Program-made: the position numbers and the translations under genes
Assembly (NCBI GenBank): GCA_027311485.1
Contig: DAICYU010000326.1
Location: 1-5,301 of the forward strand
From: Acetobacteraceae bacterium
GTDB taxonomy: Bacteria > Pseudomonadota > Alphaproteobacteria > Acetobacterales > Acetobacteraceae
DNA length: 5,301 nucleotides
Direction of reading: 5' to 3'
Shown here: piece after piece, positions 1-4,784 of the stretch
Layout: the number at the start of each line of letters is the position of its first letter
Numbering within the stretch: position 1 is the first letter of the stretch
The notes under the pieces: model-generated
Databases searched by the model: none
What the model was told of the DNA's origin: nothing
Seen by the model: only the letters and a program-made list of their open reading frames with translations

Positions 1-669
1 GCCTGGATAGGTGCGCAGCATATTGTCATGGTTGAAAATCACCTGCCGGTGCCACGTGAAGCTCGGCGTCGAGAAATACCGATAATACCCGGGGAAATCG
101 GTGACCAGGTGCCGAGCAAGCACCGCCAGATCGCGCGCGGTGGTCCACTGCCCCGGGTCTGGCAGGCCCGACGCATTCTCGAACGTGGTATGGCCCATAC
201 CCAGGGCGCGGGCGCGCAGGGTCATCATTTGGGCAAACCGGTCTTCACTGCCGCCCAGGAACTCGCCAAGTGCCGAAGCGGCGTCGTTGGCTGACTTGGT
301 GACCAGGCCGAGGATCGCCTGCTCGACCGTCAGGCGCGTGCCGGGGACAAGGCCGAGTTTTGACGGTTCCATGGACGCTGCGTGCGGCGTAACCGGGACC
401 GTCTCATCCATCGTGATACGCCGGTCGCGCAGCGCTTCGAACGTCATGTACAGGGTCATCATCTTGGTCAGGCTGGCAGGACGCCGGGGCTGGTCGGCGT
501 TCACATCCTCCAGCACATCGCCGCTGCTGGCATCCACGACAATGGAACTGTAGCGTGCCGACCCGATCTGGGCGTGCGCGGCGGGCGCGAAGCCCCAGAA
601 CGTGAAGGTCGCGGTGAGCATTACACAGCACACGACATGCTTGCGCATGCGGCACGCAAACCGAGCCAT
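1..669 (-). CDS. D-alanyl-D-alanine carboxypeptidase (PBP5/6 family, serine-type), N-terminal part, truncated by window edge
   Basis: The reading frame on the minus strand is open from the ATG at 669 to the window edge (223 codons) and is in phase with position 1, so the gene continues to the left. Residues 1-33 look like a Sec signal peptide: basic start, hydrophobic stretch around VVCCVMLTATFTFWGF, and an AHA cleavage motif before Q34. The mature part carries the penicillin-binding catalytic motifs: SLTK at 66-69 (nucleophile Ser66, Lys69) and SAN at 126-128, followed by the family-typical NASGLPDPGQWTTARDLA at 165-182. The third motif (KTG) would lie outside the window. Such enzymes remove the terminal D-Ala from peptidoglycan pentapeptides in the periplasm and are beta-lactam targets. 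The start is chosen because AGGAAGGGA precedes it at normal spacing; the next Met (codon 8) has no ribosome-binding site. It is transcribed divergently from the phasin gene. It resembles DacC/DacF-type proteins, but no specific symbol can be assigned. Confidence 0.93.
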   Translation of the reverse strand, partial: MARFACRMRKHVVCCVMLTATFTFWGFAPAAHAQIGSARYSSIVVDASSGDVLEDVNADQPRRPASLTKMMTLYMTFEALRDRRITMDETVPVTPHAASMEPSKLGLVPGTRLTVEQAILGLVTKSANDAASALGEFLGGSEDRFAQMMTLRARALGMGHTTFENASGLPDPGQWTTARDLAVLARHLVTDFPGYYRYFSTPSFTWHRQVIFNHDNMLRTYPG

Positions 670-762
670 CGTCGTCCCTTCCTCAACAATACCGGGACTT
701 TACGTTTTCCGATCGTGCGATGTCCAGCGCGAAAGCAACGAAAAAGCGAAAAGCGACAGGAC

Positions 763-792
763 GTTACAGGCCGGCCCTCATGCAATGGTCAA
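763..792 (-). promoter_or_regulatory. Candidate sigma70-type promoter of the carboxypeptidase gene
   Basis: Read on the minus strand, TTGACC (787-792) and TGTAAC (763-768) are separated by 18 bases. Each matches the TTGACA/TATAAT consensus at four or more positions. Transcription would start near 756 and give a leader of roughly 87 bases before the ATG at 669. This is a pattern match only; alphaproteobacterial promoters are often poorly conserved. Confidence 0.35.
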
Positions 793-850
793 GGCTGATT
801 CGGGTACTTTTGGCGGTCGTATCCGCCATGCGGGGCGAACGGGTTCCAAG

Positions 851-875
851 GATTTTTGTGCAGTGCACAAAAATC
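851..875. promoter_or_regulatory. Perfect 25-base inverted repeat, probable operator upstream of the phasin gene (PhaR-like candidate)
   Basis: The arms GATTTTTGTGCA (851-862) and TGCACAAAAATC (864-875) are exact reverse complements around a single central G. The core TTGTGCAGTGCACAA is the kind of TGC-rich dyad described for PhaR, the repressor that controls phasin genes and binds storage granules. It sits immediately upstream of a candidate -35 element at 879 and about 150 bases before the phasin start codon. The one-base centre makes an RNA hairpin unlikely to be its main role, so a dimeric DNA-binding protein is the natural reading. Assignment to PhaR is inferred from location and TGC content, and no phaR gene is in the window. 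Confidence 0.6.
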
Positions 876-878
876 TGC

Positions 879-907
879 TTGATCGCGTCGCCCGCGGGTT
901 CTATATC
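879..907 (+). promoter_or_regulatory. Candidate promoter of the phasin gene
   Basis: TTGATC (879-884) and TATATC (902-907) are separated by 17 bases, each matching the sigma70 consensus at four of six positions. Transcription would start near 914 and leave a leader of about 114 bases. The element lies between the inverted repeat at 851-875 and the TGCA motif at 917-930, which is a sensible place for a promoter that is repressed by a protein bound on both sides. No other convincing pair is seen closer to the gene. Confidence 0.4.
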
Positions 908-916
908 AGCTTCGTG

Positions 917-930
917 TTGCGGTGCAGCAA
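917..930. promoter_or_regulatory. Second, imperfect TGCA operator-like site near the phasin transcription start
   Basis: TTGCGGTGCAGCAA has outer arms TTGC and GCAA and shares the TTG...GTGCA.CAA layout with the perfect repeat at 851-875. It lies just after the candidate -10 element, where a bound protein would block initiation. It is a weaker, one-off similarity and could be chance in GC-rich DNA. Confidence 0.3.
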
Positions 931-1027
931 ATGGGAGGCCTCGCAACTAGCATGCATGGCCGGTCGGTAGACTGATCGCAGGTGCAGGCATGCCAATTTA
1001 CGACATCGTATCGAAAGAGGCTACACC

Positions 1028-1531
1028 ATGAAGGCCAAGATTACGGAAGTCCCGGCCGCGCCGGAAAAGGAATCCCCTGCTGCGATCGACGCGACCGTGC
1101 AGACCCTGAAGGACAATGTCGCAAAGACATCTGCGACCCCTCAGCCGGCTCAAATCAAGATGAAGGAAGGTATGGAGAAAGCCATGAAGACAGCCGAAGA
1201 GTTCGTTGTATTCAGCCAGGGCAACATGGAAGCCCTGATCAAGTCCAGCCAGATCTGGGCCACTGGCGTGCAGGATCTGTCCAAGCACATTGCTTCGGCA
1301 GCGCAGGCGTCGATCGAGGAAAGCCTCTCCACCTTCAAGGCGCTTTCCGGCGTGAAGTCCCTGAAGGACGCGGTGGACCTGCAGGCGGCCTTCGCCCGTT
1401 CAACCCTGGAGAAGACCATCGCCGAGTCCGGCAAGCTGACCGATGCGTCGTTCAAGCTGACCGAGCAGGCGCTGGCCCCGCTGACCGCCCGCGTGACGGT
1501 TGCGGTTGAGAAGTTCGCCAAGGCCGCCTGA
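1028..1531 (+). CDS. Phasin family protein (polyhydroxyalkanoate granule-associated)
   Basis: This 167-residue protein has the composition of a phasin: rich in Ala, Lys, Ser and Glu, no Cys, no Pro between about residues 41 and 150, and predicted almost wholly helical. Residues 1-40 form a Pro/Ala/Lys-rich, probably disordered N-terminus. The helical Phasin_2-type core runs from about 50 to 155 and contains the characteristic stretch EEFVVFSQGNMEALIKSSQIWATGVQDLSKHI. Phasins coat the surface of intracellular PHA/PHB granules and control granule size and number. An AAAGAGG ribosome-binding site ends 7 bases before the ATG, which supports this start. The gene is monocistronic, with its own terminator at 1617-1649 and a candidate repressor operator upstream, suggesting expression tied to granule presence. 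Alphaproteobacteria often carry several phasin paralogues, so I do not name it phaP; the family call is firm. Confidence 0.92.
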   Translation: MKAKITEVPAAPEKESPAAIDATVQTLKDNVAKTSATPQPAQIKMKEGMEKAMKTAEEFVVFSQGNMEALIKSSQIWATGVQDLSKHIASAAQASIEESLSTFKALSGVKSLKDAVDLQAAFARSTLEKTIAESGKLTDASFKLTEQALAPLTARVTVAVEKFAKAA

Positions 1532-1552
1532 ATCCGGCCCAGGCAGCCGCCG

Positions 1553-1581
1553 GGTGGGAACGACCGTAGTCGTTCGGCACC
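1553..1581 (+). other. 3' UTR stem-loop after the phasin gene
   Basis: GAACGAC (1558-1564) pairs perfectly with GTCGTTC (1569-1575) across a CGTA tetraloop. The outer GGTG (1553-1556) and CACC (1578-1581) add four more base pairs across a small internal loop. No T-run follows, so it is not itself an intrinsic terminator. It lies between the stop codon and the terminator, in the position of an mRNA-stabilising element, though that role is inferred. Confidence 0.5.
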
Positions 1582-1616
1582 ACCGGTTGCTGATGATTTG
1601 ACTCAGATGATCTGAC

Positions 1617-1649
1617 AGGGCCCGGGCATTTGTCCGGGCCTTTGTTTTT
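1617..1649 (+). terminator. Rho-independent terminator of the phasin gene
   Basis: GGCCCGG (1619-1625) pairs with CCGGGCC (1634-1640) across an 8-base loop, extended by a G-T and an A-T pair at the base. The stem is followed directly by TTTGTTTTT. A GC-rich stem plus T-run about 90 bases after the phasin stop codon is a classic intrinsic terminator and separates the phasin from clpS transcription. Confidence 0.85.
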
Positions 1650-1936
1650 GCCCTCACGTGACCATCTTCGCCCGCGGTGGTCGCTGATACGAACGCATCC
1701 TTGAGATTTGGTCGCAGAAGCCTCTTGCGGTCATGACCAGACGGCGCAATCGTCAGTGATTGAACAGACGCGTCGTTCCTCTTTTATCTGGCCAGGGCCT
1801 TCCGATATGCTTGATCCTCAAGCCAGACAAAACGGGTTCGGCTGAACGAGTCAGGCACGTCGCCGGAAGAAAGTGGCGGCTAGTTTAGGCGGCATCGTGC
1901 TGGATGCGCGCGGGACTGCGAATGGATGCGAACACA
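1650..1936. other. Gene-free stretch between phasin terminator and clpS
   Basis: No open frame with coding character is seen on either strand. The stretch contains a possible clpS promoter near 1760-1787, a repeated TGGTCGC (1678-1684 and 1709-1715, 31 bases apart), a GGTCATGACC palindrome (1729-1738), and a small hairpin with a GCTTGA/TCAAGC stem and a TCC loop (1809-1823). GGCGGC is repeated on either side of TAGTTTA at 1875-1893. None of these is a recognised binding site to me. The last 15 to 33 bases may be coding if clpS starts at an upstream ATG (1904 or 1922). Confidence 0.6.
1760..1787 (+). promoter_or_regulatory. Weak candidate promoter for clpS
   Basis: TTGAAC (1760-1765) and TTTTAT (1782-1787) are separated by 16 bases, with four of six matches in the -10 element. 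It is the best sigma70-like pair in this intergenic region. A heat-shock (RpoH) type promoter was looked for; CTTGAG at 1700 has no matching -10 element. The implied leader is about 140 bases. Confidence 0.25.
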
Positions 1937-2272
1937 ATGAGTGACAACGACAAGCGCGGAGGCGGGACGACGGAGGGACCCAACACAGGGGTCGTCGTCA
2001 AGGCTCGTCCCAAAACCCGCAAGCCGGCGATGTACAAGGTGCTGATGCTGAACGACGACTACACTCCCATGGAGTTTGTCGTACACGTTCTGGAGCGCTT
2101 TTTTCAGAAATCGCGGGAGGAGGCGACCCGCATCATGCTGCACGTCCATCGCCGCGGGGTGGGTGTATGCGGCGTGTACACCTATGAAGTTGCCGAAACC
2201 AAGGTCACCCAGGTCATGGACCTCGCCAGGCAGAACCAGCACCCCTTGCAATGCACGATCGAGAAGGAATGA
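1937..2272 (+). CDS. clpS: ATP-dependent Clp protease adaptor ClpS
   Basis: ClpS binds proteins with N-terminal Leu, Phe, Tyr or Trp (N-end rule substrates) and delivers them to the N-domain of ClpA for degradation by ClpAP in the cytoplasm. Numbered from the Met of MSDNDKR, the protein has 111 residues against 106 in E. coli. Residues 1-28 are a Gly/Asp/Lys-rich flexible tail, the part that in E. coli is engaged by ClpA. The core contains LNDDYTPM at 38-45 with the substrate-binding residues Asn39, Asp40, Asp41, Thr43 and gatekeeper Met45, then IMLHVHRRG with Met67 and His71 completing the pocket, and the conserved GVYTYEVAETKV and HPLQCTIEKE ends. All pocket residues known from E. coli are present. 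Two in-frame ATGs lie upstream, at 1904 and 1922; 1922 has a GGGA motif 6 bases before it. I prefer 1937 because relatives usually begin MSD. The residues and its position beside clpA fit the ClpS1 type of alphaproteobacteria. Confidence 0.95.
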   Translation: MSDNDKRGGGTTEGPNTGVVVKARPKTRKPAMYKVLMLNDDYTPMEFVVHVLERFFQKSREEATRIMLHVHRRGVGVCGVYTYEVAETKVTQVMDLARQNQHPLQCTIEKE

Positions 2273-2407
2273 TGAACATAACGCGTTCGGCCGCGGCACC
2301 ATGAGATTGGGCGGGCCCGCCTTCCCATCCGCATACGTTTTGGCCGCCTTGGGGTTGGTCCCCCTAGGGGCCGCCAGCTTGACCGCAAGCGTGTAGGAGC
2401 GTCTCAG
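2273..2407. other. clpS-clpA intergenic region with GC-rich palindromes
   Basis: This 135-base gap contains the palindromes GGCGGGCCCGCC (2310-2321) and CCCCTAGGGG (2361-2370), a GGGG-TTGGT-CCCC stem-loop candidate (2351-2363), and a 5-bp GCTTG/CAAGC hairpin (2377-2390) just before the clpA ribosome-binding site. No T-run follows the stems, so there is no clear intrinsic terminator and clpS-clpA cotranscription remains likely. No convincing promoter is visible. A 31-codon ORF (2301-2396) fits in the gap but has no ribosome-binding site. Confidence 0.5.
2395..2399 (+). promoter_or_regulatory. Ribosome-binding site of clpA
   Basis: AGGAG lies 8 bases before the clpA ATG at 2408 and fixes that start. 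It overlaps a TAG (2394-2396) that ends a short ORF in the intergenic region, and a 5-bp hairpin ends 4 bases upstream, so access to it could in principle be modulated. Confidence 0.85.
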
Positions 2408-4762
2408 ATGCTTTCACGAAACCTTGAACAGACGCTTCACCGCGCCTTGTCCCTCGCCAGCGAACGGCGACACGAATATGCCACGCTCGAGCATCTGCTC
2501 CTCGGTCTCGCCGACGATACCGACGCAGCCACGGTGCTTCGTGCATGCGGCGTGGATCTGGATAAGCTGCGCAGCGATCTGACCGAATTCCTCGACAAGG
2601 ATCTGGCCGGTCTCGCCACCGACCGTCCGGGTGATCCGAAGCCGACCGCCGGGTTCCAGCGTGTCGTGCAACGCGCCGCCATCCATGTTCAATCGTCTGG
2701 CCGTGACGAGGTCACCGGCGCCAACGTGCTGGTCGCGCTCTTCAGCGAACGCGAGAGCCATGCGGTCTATTTCCTGCAACTGCAGGACATGACCCGTCTG
2801 GACGCCGTGAACTTCATCAGCCACGGCATCGCCAAGGCGCCTGGCCGCTCGGCGCAGCGTCCGGTCAGCGGCACCTCCAACCAGCCGGGCGAAGGCAACC
2901 AGCCGGAGCAGGAGCGGGAGGAAAAGCCGAACCGACGCAGCCAGGACGCGCTGTCCAATTATTGCGTCAACCTGAACAAGAAGGCGATGGCGGGCAAGAT
3001 CGACCCGCTGATTGGCCGCGACCTGGAAATCGAGCGGACTATCCAGATCCTGTGCCGCCGCACCAAGAATAACCCGCTGTATGTGGGCGACCCCGGCGTC
3101 GGCAAGACGGCGATTGCCGAGGGGCTCGCGAAGCGGATTGTTGAGGGCGATGTGCCGGAAGTCCTGGCCAAGTCCACGATCTTCGCGCTCGATATGGGCG
3201 CGCTATTGGCCGGCACCCGCTACCGCGGTGACTTCGAGGAACGGCTAAAGGCCGTGGTAAACGAGCTGGAGAACCAGCCGGGCGCGATCCTGTTCATAGA
3301 CGAGATCCACACCGTCATCGGTGCGGGCGCGACGAGCGGTGGCGCCATGGATGCTTCAAACCTGCTGAAGCCGGCCCTGGCTTCCGGCAGCCTGCGGTGC
3401 ATCGGCAGCACGACGTACAAGGAGTTCCGCAACTACTTCGAGAAGGACCGCGCCCTGGTCCGTCGCTTCCAGAAGATCGACGTCAATGAGCCGTCGCTGG
3501 AGGACAGCGTGAAGATCCTGCGCGGCTTGAAACTGAACTACGAGAAGCACCACAAGGTCCGCTACACCGACGAGGCGATCCGTGCCGCCGTCGAGCTTTC
3601 GGCCAAGTACATCAACGACCGCAAGCTGCCGGACAAGGCGATCGACGTGATCGATGAGGTTGGCGCCTCCCGCATGCTGCTGCCCGAGCACAAGCGGCGG
3701 AAGACCGTCACTCTGCGCGACGTGGAAGAGATCGTGGCGAAGATCGCCCGGATTCCTCCCAAGTCCGTCTCGGCCGATGACAAGGAAACGCTGCGCAACC
3801 TTGAGCGTGACCTGAAGTCCATGGTGTTCGGCCAGGACAAGGCGATCGAGGCTCTGTCCGCCGCGATCAAGCTGGCCCGTGCCGGCCTGCGCGAAGCGGA
3901 AAAGCCGATCGGCAACTACCTGTTCTCCGGCCCCACCGGCGTCGGCAAGACGGAAGTGGCCCGTCAGCTCGCCTCCACCATGGGCATCGAGCTGATCCGT
4001 TTCGACATGTCGGAATATATGGAGCGGCACAGCGTCTCTCGCCTGATCGGCGCACCGCCGGGTTATGTCGGGTTCGACCAGGGTGGTCTGCTGACCGATG
4101 CGATCGACCAGCATCCGCATGCGGTGCTGTTGCTGGATGAGATCGAAAAGGCCCACCCGGACCTGTTCAACATCCTGCTGCAGGTAATGGACCACGGGAA
4201 ATTAACCGACCATAACGGCAAGACGGTCGATTTCCGCAACATCATCCTGATTATGACCACCAACGCGGGTGCGTCGGACATGGCCAAGGAGGCGATCGGC
4301 TTCGGCCGTGATGTCCGCCAGGGCGAGGATGACGACGCGATCAAGCGCCTGTTCACGCCGGAGTTCCGCAACCGGCTGGACGCCACGATCACCTTCGCCG
4401 GCTTGACGCCGGAGATCGTGGGCCGTGTGGTCGAGAAGTTCGTCATGCAGCTGGAGGCCCAATTGGCCGACCGGAACGTGACGATCGAGTTGTCGTCCGC
4501 CGCCAAGGAGTGGCTGGCCGAACGTGGCTACGACCGGCTGTATGGCGCTCGCCCACTCGCCCGCGTGATCCAGGAGTACATCAAAAAGCCGCTCGCCGAG
4601 GAATTGCTGTTCGGCAAGCTGGTGAAGGGTGGCGCAGTCAAGGTGACCCTGAAGGACAACAAGCTGGAGTTTGAGATCACCGAGGCGGCTCTGCCGGCGT
4701 TGCCGAAGCCGGAAGGCGACGACGACGGCGGCGCGGACCGGGAGCAGGAGGTGGAGGTCTGA
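2408..4762 (+). CDS. clpA: ATP-dependent Clp protease ATP-binding subunit ClpA
   Basis: ClpA is the hexameric AAA+ unfoldase that feeds ClpS-bound, SsrA-tagged and other substrates into ClpP in the cytoplasm. The 784 residues (E. coli has 758) align end to end with the family. The Clp N-domain (about 1-142), which docks ClpS, is followed by a Gln/Asn/charged linker (about 145-178). D1 has Walker A GDPGVGKT (227-234), Walker B ILFIDE (294-299), pore loop RYRGDFEER (271-279) and the RRFQK arginine-finger region (352-356). D2 has Walker A GPTGVGKT (508-515), pore loop GYVG (552-555), Walker B VLLLDE (573-578), FRNR (653-656) and sensor-2 GAR (713-715). There is no ClpB/ClpC-type middle domain. 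The ClpP-binding loop reads IGF (630-632) where E. coli has IGL. The C-terminus ends in an acidic tail (about 769-784) that E. coli lacks. A good AGGAG site fixes the start. All catalytic motifs are intact, with no frameshift. Confidence 0.98.
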   Translation: MLSRNLEQTLHRALSLASERRHEYATLEHLLLGLADDTDAATVLRACGVDLDKLRSDLTEFLDKDLAGLATDRPGDPKPTAGFQRVVQRAAIHVQSSGRDEVTGANVLVALFSERESHAVYFLQLQDMTRLDAVNFISHGIAKAPGRSAQRPVSGTSNQPGEGNQPEQEREEKPNRRSQDALSNYCVNLNKKAMAGKIDPLIGRDLEIERTIQILCRRTKNNPLYVGDPGVGKTAIAEGLAKRIVEGDVPEVLAKSTIFALDMGALLAGTRYRGDFEERLKAVVNELENQPGAILFIDEIHTVIGAGATSGGAMDASNLLKPALASGSLRCIGSTTYKEFRNYFEKDRALVRRFQKIDVNEPSLEDSVKILRGLKLNYEKHHKVRYTDEAIRAAVELSAKYINDRKLPDKAIDVIDEVGASRMLLPEHKRRKTVTLRDVEEIVAKIARIPPKSVSADDKETLRNLERDLKSMVFGQDKAIEALSAAIKLARAGLREAEKPIGNYLFSGPTGVGKTEVARQLASTMGIELIRFDMSEYMERHSVSRLIGAPPGYVGFDQGGLLTDAIDQHPHAVLLLDEIEKAHPDLFNILLQVMDHGKLTDHNGKTVDFRNIILIMTTNAGASDMAKEAIGFGRDVRQGEDDDAIKRLFTPEFRNRLDATITFAGLTPEIVGRVVEKFVMQLEAQLADRNVTIELSSAAKEWLAERGYDRLYGARPLARVIQEYIKKPLAEELLFGKLVKGGAVKVTLKDNKLEFEITEAALPALPKPEGDDDGGADREQEVEV

Positions 4763-4771
4763 TCCACCTCC
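4747..4771. terminator. Perfect 9-bp stem-loop over the clpA stop codon, possible shared terminator of convergent genes
   Basis: GGAGGTGGA (4747-4755) pairs exactly with TCCACCTCC (4763-4771) across a 7-base loop that contains the clpA TGA (4760-4762). It lies between the 3' ends of clpA and the oppositely oriented reductase gene, only 22 bases apart. Neither strand has a T-run after the stem, so a standard intrinsic terminator is not proven. It may instead protect both mRNA ends or assist Rho-type termination. Confidence 0.4.
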
Positions 4772-4784
4772 ATCCCACGGAAGG

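Noticed and set aside
101..798. Overlapping plus-strand ORFs of 122-150 codons over the carboxypeptidase gene
   Set aside because: They are antisense shadows of the carboxypeptidase, with Arg/Ser-rich translations lacking domains. The minus strand shows SLTK, SAN and a signal peptide.
851..875. Inverted repeat as an intrinsic terminator
   Set aside because: The arms meet with a one-base centre, no T-run follows, and the repeat lies between two divergent genes where no transcript needs to end.
982..1509. 175-codon plus-strand ORF overlapping the phasin in another frame
   Set aside because: Its translation is Gly/Arg/Asp-rich with no family character, while the overlapping frame at 1028 has a good ribosome-binding site and clear phasin features.
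2379..2402. TTGACC at 2379 as -35 of a clpA promoter
   Set aside because: The -10 position would fall at or after the ribosome-binding site, and no TATAAT-like sequence is present there.
3356..4195. 279-codon minus-strand ORF inside clpA
   Set aside because: It lies wholly antisense to an intact, highly conserved clpA. Long antisense frames are normal in GC-rich genes with strong third-position bias, and its translation shows no recognisable domain.
2408..4762. ClpB or ClpC instead of ClpA
   Set aside because: There is no coiled-coil middle domain between or within the AAA modules, the length and motif spacing fit ClpA, a ClpP-docking IGF loop is present (absent in ClpB), and clpS is next to it.
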